A stretch of 50,907 bases of DNA from an uncultured Eubacteriales bacterium (GCA_900546615.1 URDJ01000020.1:1-50907), one strand, 5' to 3'. Positions 8,347-16,450 are shown, counted from the stretch's first letter. A program made the numbers and translations. Notes: generated from the sequence alone by a model not told the origin.

Positions 8347-8727
8347 TTAGTCCGCTTCGTCGTATTTAGCCCTGGCATTATAGTCGGCTCGAAACTTCAT
8401 GTCTCCAATTATAATCATTGCCGCTTCTTTCTGCTTGTTTGAAAGCGCCATGACATCGTTAACGAGATCGCCCAGCGTCTTCTTGCCGCATATGGTTACA
8501 TGGAATACAGCCGGGTCTATATCATACTTAGTCCGTCCTAGCAGATAGTCTGTTGTGACTTGAAAATAATCTGCCAGGGATATGAGCTTATCAGGGGGCG
8601 GCTGAATCTTGCCTGTCTCATATGACGAGATCGTCGTAGGCGCCATATGGAGCTCTCTTGCAAGCTGCGTTTGCGTGAGCCTCCTGTCTTCCCTTAGTTC
8701 GCACAATATTTCACCAAAGCTTGGCAT
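8347..8727 (-). CDS. XRE-family transcriptional regulator
   Basis: A 126-residue cytoplasmic DNA-binding protein. Residues about 5-62 are a Cro/C1-type helix-turn-helix: FGEILCELREDRRLTQTQLA, then RELHMAPTTISSYETGK and SLADYFQVTTDYLLGR, which is the classic pattern including the YLLG ending. The C-terminal half (residues 70-126) is a helical region with LVNDVMALSNKQKEAAMII, possibly for dimerisation; no peptidase or ligand domain is visible. Upstream is a GGTGGTCAGGGG sequence as ribosome site. The gene is read away from the sigma-factor operon at 9018 and toward the interrupted lipoprotein, which it may control. A decayed copy lies at 2653-2759. Targets are unknown. Confidence 0.85.
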   Translation of the reverse strand: MPSFGEILCELREDRRLTQTQLARELHMAPTTISSYETGKIQPPPDKLISLADYFQVTTDYLLGRTKYDIDPAVFHVTICGKKTLGDLVNDVMALSNKQKEAAMIIIGDMKFRADYNARAKYDEAD

Positions 8728-9017
8728 CCCCTGACCACCTGTCTGAAGAATTTGAACAAATTATATCTCAAATCATGATTGTTACTTAGATTATCCAGTA
8801 TCAATCGTGCACATCCGCAATTATATCTGATATAATACAGCGTAGATGGATTTTTCAGCATTAATAATGTTTGCTTTGCCTGTTGAATAACAAAAAGAGC
8901 TGCATGCTGATGTTGCATTTTGGCTGATAGTTCGTCTTTTATTTAAGAAGTATAGGAAGTATAGTATATTACAAACTACTAGAATTAGAACATAATGACT
9001 CGGGGTGGTAGGAAATA

Positions 9018-9590
9018 ATGCTTTGCCTAATGGCAATGTGTGATGGTGAGGACAGCCTGCAATTTTTTACCGAACTCTATATGCGCTATAAGCCGGTTTT
9101 GTTCAGGGAGGCTTCAAAATTTACCGACGACTTCAACATCGTTGAGGATCTGATCCATGACTCCTTTGTAAAGCTGATTGAAAAAGAGGACCTGCTCCGG
9201 ACGTTTAATGGTTGCACTTTGAGAACATATATCGTCTATACTGTTAGAAATACATCTATTAGTTTCATACGCAAAAAGGCCAGGGAGAGCGGTAGGCTGG
9301 TAAGTATGGACGAAAGCTATGAAGCCGCTTGCGTCACTGATAATGCACCACTGCCGGAAGAGGTGGTTATAATGGACGAAAAGAAGAGGGATTTTTTAAA
9401 GGTATGGGATACCCTGCCTGATGATACGCGAGAGCTGCTGGCGGGCAAGTACATACTCCGCATGAGCGACGCGGAGCTGGCCGAAGAGTTCGGCTGCAGC
9501 CCCGACAGCATTCGAATGAAATTGACCCGCGCCAGGCGCAAAGCGCTTGAAATGATTAAGGAAGGAGGCTTTTGCTTTGACCCGGCATGA
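9018..9590 (+). CDS. ECF-type RNA polymerase sigma factor
   Basis: A 190-residue sigma-70 family protein, about the usual ECF size. Region 2 is at residues 15-85: MRYKPVLFREASKFTDDFNI, VEDLIHDSFVKLIE, LRTYIVYTVRNTSISFIRKK. Region 4 is at about 125-180: LPDDTRELLAGKYILRMSDA, LAEEFGCSPDSIRMKLTRAR, which is the promoter -35-binding helix-turn-helix. AGGAAATA precedes the ATG. It overlaps the start of the next gene, the likely anti-sigma factor, by 14 bases, so the two are translationally linked. Such pairs usually autoregulate, but I did not find a convincing matching promoter pair. The 290-bp upstream gap separates it from the divergent XRE gene. Confidence 0.88.
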   Translation: MLCLMAMCDGEDSLQFFTELYMRYKPVLFREASKFTDDFNIVEDLIHDSFVKLIEKEDLLRTFNGCTLRTYIVYTVRNTSISFIRKKARESGRLVSMDESYEAACVTDNAPLPEEVVIMDEKKRDFLKVWDTLPDDTRELLAGKYILRMSDAELAEEFGCSPDSIRMKLTRARRKALEMIKEGGFCFDPA

Positions 9591-10377
9591 ACAGCTCGTT
9601 GAAAACTATGAAAACGCCCTCTTTGAGCTGCTCATGGAAGGGGTGATAGAGCGCGAAGGAGAGCAGATTGAAAAGGAAAACGAGCAGTTGAAAAACGGTC
9701 CTGGTTTCTCCGTTCCTCCGGAGCTGGACAAGCGATGCATGGCATCAATTAAGAAAGCCTGCCGCAGGCGCAGGAGCGGACAGCTTGGCAGAAAAGCATA
9801 CGGCGTTTTGAGCAAGGTTGCCGTTGTCGTCCTTGTGGTCTTGGTTTTGTTTACTTCGGCATATGCAGCGTTTCCAAATGTCAGAGCCTCAACGCTGAAT
9901 CTATTGGTTCAGATTTCAGACGTTTCAGCCGAGATGATCTTCGAAAACGCTAACGCAGAGAGTTCTGAAAACGGAGATAGCAATGGGCTCATAAGTGATG
10001 GTACTATTGAGCTTAATAGTGTTATTCTTCCTGAGTTGATAACCGACAAATACCAAGTCGCTGATATGGGCAGCGACAGGCTTTCGTCATGGGCGTCATT
10101 TTCAAGTCAGGATGGCGGATTGATATCAATTGATGTCCGAAACGGAGCTGACAGTGTGCTGGACATCAATACTGAGAACGCTTTGCAGATAAACGAAATA
10201 AAACGCGATGATTTTAGCGGGATAATTGTCTTTTTTGATGGAGGCTATATAACCGCCGGCATTGCAGACCAAGCTAATGGAAAATTCATTATACTAAATT
10301 TCGATGGAATATCATATGACTCTGCTGAGCTTATAATAGATGAATTAATTAATGTAAATATGGGGGGTCAAAAATGA
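9577..10377 (+). CDS. Probable membrane-bound anti-sigma factor
   Basis: A 266-residue protein that starts at TTG 9577 behind GGAGG and overlaps the sigma gene. Residues 1-75 are cytoplasmic and helical (HEQLVENYENALFELLMEGV, KENEQLKN). One transmembrane helix lies at about 82-102 (VLSKVAVVVLVVLVLFTSAY). The outer part of about 160 residues has strands such as YQVADMGSDRLSSWASF and GIIVFFDGGYITAGIAD, resembling DUF4367-like extracellular domains seen on Clostridial anti-sigma proteins. Position, topology and overlap support an anti-sigma role: the cytoplasmic part would hold the sigma factor and the outer part would receive the signal. No classical zinc HxxxCxxC motif is visible. The signal is not known. 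Confidence 0.7.
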   Translation: MTRHEQLVENYENALFELLMEGVIEREGEQIEKENEQLKNGPGFSVPPELDKRCMASIKKACRRRRSGQLGRKAYGVLSKVAVVVLVVLVLFTSAYAAFPNVRASTLNLLVQISDVSAEMIFENANAESSENGDSNGLISDGTIELNSVILPELITDKYQVADMGSDRLSSWASFSSQDGGLISIDVRNGADSVLDINTENALQINEIKRDDFSGIIVFFDGGYITAGIADQANGKFIILNFDGISYDSAELIIDELINVNMGGQK

Positions 10378-10793
10378 AAAAGTTTTTCTCCGCAATTCTG
10401 GCTATTTGTATGCTTATATCAGCAAATATTGCCTTTGCTGACAATATAGTGTCTAGTGACGAGCCGGTTATCATAAAGCCGGAATATGTAATCATCAGTT
10501 CAATTCAGACTACTTTTACTATTTCGTCTTCTGGAAGAGCCGATTGCTACGCCGTCGTTACTGTACCAAATGGCTACACAGTTGACTTGAAAGTTGAACT
10601 GCAACGAATTTCCGGCGGTTTAGAAATAATAAAAACATGGGAGACAAGCGGTGAGTCTAGGATATCTTTGGACGAGCCATGGTACGTACTCCCTGGTCAT
10701 TCCTATCGTTTAAGGGTAACAGCTACTACATATGATTCCAATGGCAATTATGTGGAAAGCCCCACAGAGTACTCAGTGATCCAAGAGTACTAA
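10374..10793 (+). CDS. Small secreted protein of the sigma operon
   Basis: A 139-residue protein whose ATG overlaps the anti-sigma stop (ATGA, 10374-10377), so it is the third gene of the operon. Residues 1-22 are a signal peptide ending AFA. The mature part is beta-rich (ITTFTISSSGRADCYAVV type strands, GHSYRLRVTATTYDSNGNY) and looks like a single immunoglobulin-like or fibronectin-like domain of about 100 residues. It has one cysteine. It may be sensed by, or be the output of, the sigma/anti-sigma pair. No family name can be given from the sequence alone. Confidence 0.7.
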   Translation: MKKFFSAILAICMLISANIAFADNIVSSDEPVIIKPEYVIISSIQTTFTISSSGRADCYAVVTVPNGYTVDLKVELQRISGGLEIIKTWETSGESRISLDEPWYVLPGHSYRLRVTATTYDSNGNYVESPTEYSVIQEY

Positions 10794-10898
10794 TCAATCC
10801 GCACCCTCTTTCTCTATATTACTGCTCTACTTAGACTATAGGCTTATGAGCAGCAATGCACCCCAGATGCTGGCAGTGCTACATAGCCAAATACCCCT

Positions 10899-10939
10899 GA
10901 CCTCCTGTTTTGATCCCATCCAAATCAAAGCAGGAGGTC
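10899..10939 (+). promoter_or_regulatory. Hairpin that buries the Shine-Dalgarno of the next gene
   Basis: Arms at 10899-10914 and 10924-10939 pair over 16 bp (one G-U) with a 9-nt loop. The right arm contains CAGGAGG, the ribosome site of the gene that starts at 10946. In full-length mRNA the site would be closed, so translation should be low unless the stem is opened or transcription begins within it. Confidence 0.6.
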
Positions 10940-10945
10940 ATTTTA

Positions 10946-11362
10946 ATGTCATACAACTACGCCAGAGAGAAGCGAAGGTTTGACGCCGAGTGGAAGCGCA
11001 AGGAACTTTGGTATAGGAAAGAGGGCATGAGCGAGGACGACATCGAGGAGATGCGTCGCTTCGACCTCGAACAATTCAACCGCGACAGAGCGTATGAGAG
11101 CCGCAGGCGTCCGTTGGAGACGGCCTGCGGCTCTTGCTATGTTCAGGCATTTGAACCGCCCGCAGAGCGCTATAGCTGGCTCGATGAGATAAGCGACCCG
11201 CAGTTAGTCGAGCGGCTGCATGGGCTTTCAGACGCAGACTTGGAGCTGCTTACGCAAATTGTGATTGACGGCAAGTCTTATAGGGAGGCAGCCAAAGTTT
11301 TTTCGTGCTCACATCAGAATATCAGTCGTCATATTGCACGAATTAGAAAAAATTTGAGTTAA
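10946..11362 (+). CDS. Sigma-70 region 4-like HTH protein of an integrative element
   Basis: A 138-residue protein; CAGGAGGTC fixes ATG 10946 rather than the in-frame start at 10910. Residues 1-50 are charged and helical (REKRRFDAEWKRKELWYRKE, EDDIEEMRRFDLEQF). Residues about 80-138 form a sigma region 4-like helix-turn-helix: LHGLSDADLELLTQIVIDGK, SYREAAKVFSCSHQNISRHI. Such small sigma-like proteins commonly stand upstream of serine recombinases in Firmicute conjugative or mobilizable elements and probably regulate them. The recombinase begins 650 bp downstream on the same strand. Translation may be held back by the hairpin at 10899-10939. Confidence 0.75.
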   Translation: MSYNYAREKRRFDAEWKRKELWYRKEGMSEDDIEEMRRFDLEQFNRDRAYESRRRPLETACGSCYVQAFEPPAERYSWLDEISDPQLVERLHGLSDADLELLTQIVIDGKSYREAAKVFSCSHQNISRHIARIRKNLS

Positions 11363-11750
11363 GCGTTGCCAAATCGTCTTTCCCACTGCCTGTATAGTGA
11401 GAAGCAATACTTCTTGAGAGTCTTTTACAACTGAATACACGGTACAGCGAGCACAGAACCTGCGTGACTGGAGACGGTCAGCGACGTGGGGCGCGGCGCG
11501 ATGACGGCGTGAGCTTGAGCGATGAACGCGGCCCCAAAAACGGCTTTGGCAAGCCGCTTCGCAATGAAAGCGCGGGTGATAAAGGTACTTGCTCACGCGC
11601 TCCCGAGGACTTGGGGGCAGCCCTGCGGTGTACGGCAATCGGCACTGTGGAGCTATGACGGCCTCGCCAGAGGCGGCTCGCTGTATCCCCATACCGCCGG
11701 GGGGCGTGGCAAATACGGCGGGCAAGAAATTATAAGAAGGAGCGAAAAAT
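11363..11750 (+). other. Gene-free GC-rich leader region between element genes
   Basis: No convincing frame. The 5' third is AT-balanced; 11460-11720 is GC-rich with several short hairpins (for example CGGCTT-TGGC-AAGCCG near 11543-11558). It probably carries signals or an untranslated leader for the element's small protein and recombinase. Confidence 0.35.
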
Positions 11751-11939
11751 ATGAGAAATACAAATTCGCTTTCTGCTCCCATTAATACTGCCGGCGAGCA
11801 GATTTGCATACTTGATGGCTGCATAGTACGAGTAAAATACAAAGACTGTCCTGATAAGGACGCCGTCATCGCAAATATCAGGGGCATCCTGCTCAATTCT
11901 TACAAACGAGACAACCTTGCCGCCGTGGGCAGAGTGTGA
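11751..11939 (+). CDS. Small element protein, possibly TnpW-like
   Basis: A 62-residue protein with a good GAAGGAG ribosome site 8 nt before ATG 11751. It has a strand pair (EQICILDGCIVRVKYKD) followed by a helix (KDAVIANIRGILLNSYKRDN). Its size, shape and position just before a large serine recombinase resemble the TnpW-type accessory proteins of Tn4451-like elements, but this is a resemblance of layout, not a proven match. The mRNA continues into the recombinase, which starts 80 bp later. Confidence 0.55.
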   Translation: MRNTNSLSAPINTAGEQICILDGCIVRVKYKDCPDKDAVIANIRGILLNSYKRDNLAAVGRV

Positions 11940-12018
11940 GATAATGCAGACAGAGCACCTTGAAAATCACATATCGCGGACAGGCAGCAAAGATCAGACA
12001 CATCAAAATGAGGTGTGT

Positions 12019-13632
12019 ATGATGAACAACTACGATACTTACTTTTCAATCAAGCGCGTCTATTGCCTCTACCGCGTCTCCACTCTCGGTCAGGTTGAAA
12101 AGGACGACATACCCATGCAGAAACAGCGCTGCCGCGAATTTGCTGCGGCTCAAGGCTGGAGCATTGTGCGTGAACTCTCCGAAAAAGGCGTCTCCGGATT
12201 CAAGGTCTCAGCCAAAGATCGTGACGCTATCCAGGAGATACAGCACGACGCCGTGGATGGCAAATTCGACATCCTGCTGGTTTTCATGTTTGACCGCCTC
12301 GGACGCCGCGACGACGAGACGCCATTTGTTGTGGAGTGGTTCGTCCGAAACGGCATCGAGGTCTGGAGCGCCACCGAGGGTCAGCAGAGGTTCGACAATC
12401 ACGTTGACAAGCTGATGAACTACATCCGCTACTGGCAGGCCTCCGGCGAGAGCATCAAGACCTCAATACGTGTAAAGACCCGCCTCGGTCAGATGACGGA
12501 AGCGGGTCTCTACACCGGCGGCACCGTGCCTTACGGCTACCGCCTTGAAAAGCGCGGGCGCGTCAACAAGCGCAACCGCGAGGTCTGCGACCTGGCCATC
12601 GACGAGGATGAGGCCGAGATAGTGCGGCTCATATTCCGCAAGTATGTGGATGAGGGCTACGGAGCGCAGAGGCTCTGCAAATACCTCCATGAGTCCGGCA
12701 TACACAGCCGCGACGGTAAGGGCTTCCCTAACACCACGCTCAACCGCATCATCAAGAATGTGATGTATACCGGTATCATCAAGAACGGCGACAGCCGGTC
12801 AGCGTATCTGGAAGAGCTGCGCATCATCGACGACGCCACCTTTGACCGCGCCCAGCAGATAATGCGCGAGCGCACAATGCCTCGCAGCTCCGTCCCTCGC
12901 AACTGTAATGGCAGTTCCCTGCTCGTCGGCAACATCTTTTGCGCACACTGCGGCAACAGACTTACGCTCACGACCAGTGGGCGTAAAAAGAACCGGAACA
13001 TTCCGATGGCCAAGTACATCCGCTATCAGTGCCACTACAACGTCCGGCACCCCGGTGAATGCGACGGGCAGTCCGGCTACTCTGTACCCAAGGTGGATTC
13101 CATGGTCGAACAGGTCGTGCGGATGAAACTTGCCGAGATAGCCGCAGCGCCGGAGGCCGAGGTCATCGGCAGGCAGCGTGAGCGTGAGATCGAGCTGGCC
13201 CGTATACGGTTGGAGCAGGCAGAGGACGAGATAGACGGCATTGTCAAGGAGCTGGACGACTACCGCGCCGAGACAATCAAGGTCATCCGCGGAGAAAGCC
13301 CGCTCAACGCCCATCTGCTCAACTCGCTCATGTCCGACGCCGCCGACAAGCTCAGAGCCGCGCAGGTCCGTAAGGAGGAAGCGCAGGCGTCCCTCGACGG
13401 CCTTGTCGCCTCATCTCAGAGCTTACAGGCCGAGTACGACCAGCTCCTGAGCTGGGCCGACCTCTACTCCAAAAGCAGCTTTGAGGCGCGGAAGATGATA
13501 CTCTCCCAGCTCATCGACTCCGTGTATGTCGGCAGGGACTACAGGATGGAGATAAACTTCAAGTTCAGCTTTGACGAATTTAACACCCAGCCGCTTCCAT
13601 TTTACTCTCTTCAGGAAAATGCAGGCGCATGA
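12019..13632 (+). CDS. Large serine recombinase (integrase of an integrative element)
   Basis: A 537-residue site-specific recombinase. I chose ATG 12019 after GAGGTGTG; an in-frame ATG at 11944 is possible. Residues about 12-160 are the resolvase catalytic domain with the nucleophile serine in YRVSTLGQ and the helper motif FDRLGRR. Residues about 180-290 are the Recombinase domain (GTVPYGYRLEKRGRV, RLIFRKYVDEGYGAQRLCKY). A zinc ribbon follows (CAHCGNRL near 310 and YQCHYNVRHPGEC near 336), then a coiled coil at about 390-470 that acts in directional control in this class. It would insert or excise the element. It lies 60 bp from tRNA-Ala, a likely boundary. No relaxase or cargo is visible nearby, so the element is either a remnant or extends left as the accessory region. 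Confidence 0.9.
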   Translation: MMNNYDTYFSIKRVYCLYRVSTLGQVEKDDIPMQKQRCREFAAAQGWSIVRELSEKGVSGFKVSAKDRDAIQEIQHDAVDGKFDILLVFMFDRLGRRDDETPFVVEWFVRNGIEVWSATEGQQRFDNHVDKLMNYIRYWQASGESIKTSIRVKTRLGQMTEAGLYTGGTVPYGYRLEKRGRVNKRNREVCDLAIDEDEAEIVRLIFRKYVDEGYGAQRLCKYLHESGIHSRDGKGFPNTTLNRIIKNVMYTGIIKNGDSRSAYLEELRIIDDATFDRAQQIMRERTMPRSSVPRNCNGSSLLVGNIFCAHCGNRLTLTTSGRKKNRNIPMAKYIRYQCHYNVRHPGECDGQSGYSVPKVDSMVEQVVRMKLAEIAAAPEAEVIGRQREREIELARIRLEQAEDEIDGIVKELDDYRAETIKVIRGESPLNAHLLNSLMSDAADKLRAAQVRKEEAQASLDGLVASSQSLQAEYDQLLSWADLYSKSSFEARKMILSQLIDSVYVGRDYRMEINFKFSFDEFNTQPLPFYSLQENAGA

Positions 13633-13654
13633 GATACAGGGTCTAACAAAAAAA

Positions 13655-13689
13655 GGCGAGAAAGTCCTCATTTTTAGAACTTTCTCGCC
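13655..13689 (-). terminator. Terminator of the tRNA-Ala transcript
   Basis: Perfect 11-bp stem (13655-13665 and 13679-13689, GGCGAGAAAGT with its complement) followed on the minus strand by a run of seven T. It lies 3 nt after the tRNA and may also stop the convergent recombinase transcript. Confidence 0.8.
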
Positions 13690-13692
13690 ATT

Positions 13693-13768
13693 TGGTGGAC
13701 CTGAAGAGACTCGAACTCTCGACCTCTCGGATGCGAACCGAACGCTCTCCCAGCTGAGCTACAGGCCC
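13693..13768 (-). tRNA. tRNA-Ala (anticodon CGC)
   Basis: A 76-nt tRNA with encoded CCA. Acceptor GGGCCTG pairs with CAGGTCC and includes the G3-U70 pair that identifies alanine tRNAs. D arm GCTC/GAGC, anticodon loop TTCGCAT (CGC at positions 34-36), and T loop TTCGAGT are all regular. It reads GCG codons. It stands between the serine recombinase and the SRP RNA. Confidence 0.95.
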
Positions 13769-13842
13769 AAATATTGGTATTTTGTTATGCAAACGCGATG
13801 GCACCGCGTGAGCTGCGTAAAATCGCTGGAACTGGCCCGCTT

Positions 13843-13867
13843 GCTCTCCCAGCTGAGCTACAGGCCC
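13843..13867 (-). repeat. 25-bp copy of the tRNA-Ala 5' end
   Basis: Identical to 13744-13768, the acceptor and D-arm part of the intact tRNA-Ala, in the same orientation and 99 bp away. The rest of a tRNA does not follow. It may be a remnant of a second tRNA or the trace of an integration or recombination event at this tRNA. Confidence 0.75.
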
Positions 13868-13956
13868 GAACGCTTGAACATTATAGCACATATTTCGGAT
13901 TTGTAAAGAGTAAAAATCAATATTGATTAAAATTGTTTTTTGTAGTACAATACTCC

Positions 13957-14256
13957 CGCGGCCCTTTGCAAGGCTGCACCAGTCGGGGAGCTAGCGGTGC
14001 CCTGTGACCTGCAATCCGCTATAGCAGGGATGGATTCCTGAGTGAGGACGCGTTATGTGCCGTCTGACCTTTGTAAGCGGCGTTGAAAGCCCCGGCCCCG
14101 CGCAACGAGCCCCCGTGAACCATGTCAGGCGGGGAACCGAGCAGCATTAAGCGGGTAAGCTCGTGTGCCGTGGGTCCGCCGGGACCGAGTCGGCTGCAAA
14201 GTGTAACGGGTGTGTCGCGCGTTCAGGCAAAGGTGTGCAGTCTTGCAAAGTGCCGT
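13957..14256 (+). ncRNA. ffs: Signal recognition particle RNA, large bacterial type
   Basis: About 300 nt, the 4.5S/6S-type SRP RNA with Alu domain as in Bacillus. The ends pair over about 20 bp (GGCCCTTTGCAAGGCTGCACC near 13960 with the complementary stretch near 14232-14255). The Alu part has GGGAGCTAGCGGTGCCCTG. The S domain core reads GAACCATGTCAGG ... AGCAGCATTAAG, with a GGAA tetraloop at 14133-14136 closed by CGG/CCG. With Ffh it targets membrane and secreted proteins co-translationally. Its position directly before dnaX is common in Firmicutes. The exact ends are estimates. Confidence 0.9.
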
Positions 14257-14275
14257 ACTATTTTCTTAAAAGGTC

Positions 14276-16015
14276 GTGGATGCCATCTATCAGGCCCTAT
14301 ATCGCAAATACCGGCCGCGCACCCTCGATGAGGTCTGCGGCCAGGAACATATTACTGAAACCCTCAAGGCCCAAGTCGCCTCGGGCAGGCTCTCGCATGC
14401 CTACCTCTTTATCGGCACACGCGGCACCGGCAAGACCAGTTGCGCCAAGATACTCGCCAAGGCTGTCAACTGCGAGCACCCCGTAAACGGCAATCCCTGC
14501 TGCCAGTGCGCCGCCTGCCGCGGCATAGACGACGGCTCCGTCATGGACGTGGTCGAAATTGACGCCGCCTCCAACAACGGTGTCGACAACATCCGCGCCC
14601 TGCGCGACGAGGCCATCTTCTCACCTGCCAGCGTCAAAAAGCGCGTCTACATCGTCGATGAGGTTCACATGCTCAGCATCGCCGCCTTCAACGCGCTGCT
14701 CAAGATACTCGAAGAACCCCCCGAGCACCTCATGTTCATCCTCGCTACGACCGAGCTGCGCAAGGTGCCCGCCACCATCCTTTCCCGCTGTCAGCGATAC
14801 AGCTTCCGCAGGCTGGACGCCGAGGTCATCTCAAAGCGCCTCGACTACATCGCCTCTCAGGAGGGCTTCAAGCTCACGAAGGGCGCGTCCAGGCTGCTCG
14901 CGCGGCTCGCCGACGGCGGCATGCGCGACGCCATCTCCCTGCTCGACCAGTGCTCGAGCTGTGAGGTCATAGATGAAAACGCCGTGCTCGAGGCCACCGG
15001 CCTCGCCGGGAACCGCCGGATAGGCGAGCTGCTCACCGCCATATCGAAGCGCGACGCCGCCTCTGCGCTAGAATATTTCTCCGTGCTCTGGAAGGACGGC
15101 AAGGACCCCGCTTCCCTGCTCTCCGACCTCTGCGCGCTTATGCGTGACGTGCTCCTGCAGGAGCTTGCGCCCAGGGGCGGAGTGGCTCTGATGTCCGGAG
15201 CCTACGATGCGAAGACCATAGAAGGCTTCGCTCGTCTCTTTACAAAGGAAGAACTGCTGCGCGACATGCAGCGGGCACAGGATGCGATAGCGGCGCTCAG
15301 GGACAGCCCTTCACCCCGTACCTGCGTGGAGCTGTGCCTCGTCTCGCTCTGCGACCCGGCGCTGGGCGCCGGGATGACCGACCTCATGGCGCGCATATCC
15401 CGTCTTGAGGCCGGCACACCGCCTCCAAGAGCACCGGCGGCGGAGTTTACGCCGCTCGCAGCGCCCGTTTCCGTACCGGAAACAGAGCCGGAGCCGGTAA
15501 CGGTCTTTGAGTCCGAACCGGAGCCTTATCGCGACGAGCCGCCTGTGTCTGAGGAGCCACCTCCGGCGGACGACGGCGGATACATCAGGGACGAGCCTGC
15601 GCCCGTGCCTGATCCTGTCGGCGTATACTACGAACCGGAGCCTCCGCTCCCGGACAGGCCCGACAACGCTCCCGTGCCTGAGCCTGAAGTGAAGCCCGCG
15701 CCCGTGGGAATGCCGAGCTGGGCGGAGATCACTCAGGCGCTCTCCGGCGAGCTTAAGTCCGGCATATTGAGGGCGCTGGGCGACACCAGCCAACTCAATG
15801 TGGAATTCAGGGAAAGCTCCCTGCACCTCATACTTCTCAACAGCTTCATTACCACGAAGCTGAACACCCCGGAGGTACTCGGCTCGATAAGGGCCGCGGC
15901 CTCGAGGCTGGCGGGGCGTCCGCTGGACATAGAGGTCACGATCATGGGCGGCGGCAGGCAGCCCACGCGCAGTGTCGAGGAGCTGCGCGGGAATCCATTT
16001 GTAAAATTTGTCTGA
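14276..16015 (+). CDS. dnaX: DNA polymerase III subunits gamma and tau
   Basis: A 579-residue clamp-loader ATPase. It begins at GTG 14276 (MDAIYQALYRKYRP); AAAGG is close, so the ribosome site is weak. AAA+ features: Walker A GTRGTGKTS at about 46-54, zinc cysteines at about 65-80, DEVHML (Walker B) at about 127, and the SRC arginine-finger motif in LSRCQRYSF. Domain III follows to about 370. Residues about 385-480 are a proline- and glutamate-rich linker (PETEPEPVTVFESEPEP), and the last 90 residues are the tau-type C-terminus that touches polymerase and helicase. It loads the sliding clamp at the replication fork. ybaB follows 16 bp after the stop; recR, often next, is not here. Confidence 0.96.
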   Translation: MDAIYQALYRKYRPRTLDEVCGQEHITETLKAQVASGRLSHAYLFIGTRGTGKTSCAKILAKAVNCEHPVNGNPCCQCAACRGIDDGSVMDVVEIDAASNNGVDNIRALRDEAIFSPASVKKRVYIVDEVHMLSIAAFNALLKILEEPPEHLMFILATTELRKVPATILSRCQRYSFRRLDAEVISKRLDYIASQEGFKLTKGASRLLARLADGGMRDAISLLDQCSSCEVIDENAVLEATGLAGNRRIGELLTAISKRDAASALEYFSVLWKDGKDPASLLSDLCALMRDVLLQELAPRGGVALMSGAYDAKTIEGFARLFTKEELLRDMQRAQDAIAALRDSPSPRTCVELCLVSLCDPALGAGMTDLMARISRLEAGTPPPRAPAAEFTPLAAPVSVPETEPEPVTVFESEPEPYRDEPPVSEEPPPADDGGYIRDEPAPVPDPVGVYYEPEPPLPDRPDNAPVPEPEVKPAPVGMPSWAEITQALSGELKSGILRALGDTSQLNVEFRESSLHLILLNSFITTKLNTPEVLGSIRAAASRLAGRPLDIEVTIMGGGRQPTRSVEELRGNPFVKFV

Positions 16016-16031
16016 AAGGTTGGATGATACC

Positions 16032-16379
16032 ATGGCAAAAGGCGGTTTCCGCGGCGGCTACGGAGGCATGGGCGGCATGAGCCAGGCCAACATGATGAAG
16101 CAGGCCCAGAAGATGCAGGAGGAGCTGCGCAGGATGCAGGAGGAGCTCGAGGCTGCGAGCTTCGAAGCCACGGCCGGAGGCGGGGCCGTGAAGGCCGTCG
16201 TCAGCGGCAAACATGAGCTGACGGGCCTCACAATTGATCCCGAGGCGGTCGACCCTGAGGACGTCGAGATGCTTCAGGACATGATAATCGCCGCGGTGAA
16301 CGAGGCGCTCAGAAAGGTGGACGCCGCTTCTTCCGGCAGCATGGCCAAGCTGACAGGCATGAAGGGCCTTCCCTTCTGA
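16032..16379 (+). CDS. ybaB: YbaB/EbfC nucleoid-associated protein
   Basis: A 115-residue small DNA-binding protein. ATG 16032 gives the usual start MAKGGFRGG; an earlier in-frame TTG at 16008 overlaps dnaX and is less likely. A glycine- and methionine-rich N-terminus (GGYGGMGGMSQANMMKQAQK) is followed by the family helix QEELRRMQEELEA and the strands GGGAVKAVVSGKHELTGLTI, with the C-terminal helix MIIAAVNEALRKVD. It forms dimers that bind DNA in a tweezer-like fashion. It is co-transcribed with dnaX as in most Firmicutes and is followed by a terminator. Confidence 0.93.
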   Translation: MAKGGFRGGYGGMGGMSQANMMKQAQKMQEELRRMQEELEAASFEATAGGGAVKAVVSGKHELTGLTIDPEAVDPEDVEMLQDMIIAAVNEALRKVDAASSGSMAKLTGMKGLPF

Positions 16380-16402
16380 CAATCGAATACTGTGTTTTTA
16401 GT

Positions 16403-16450
16403 GAGCATACTTGCCGCATGTCATTCCGGCGGCAAGTCATGCTCGCTTTT
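16403..16450 (+). terminator. Terminator of the dnaX-ybaB transcript
   Basis: Stem of 15-16 bp with one bulge (16403-16417 and 16429-16444, GAGCAT...TTGCCGC) followed by CGCTTTT. It separates ybaB from the ABC exporter genes. Confidence 0.7.

Noticed and set aside
13843..13867. A second complete tRNA-Ala
   Set aside because: Only the acceptor and D-arm part is present; no anticodon arm, T arm or CCA follows.
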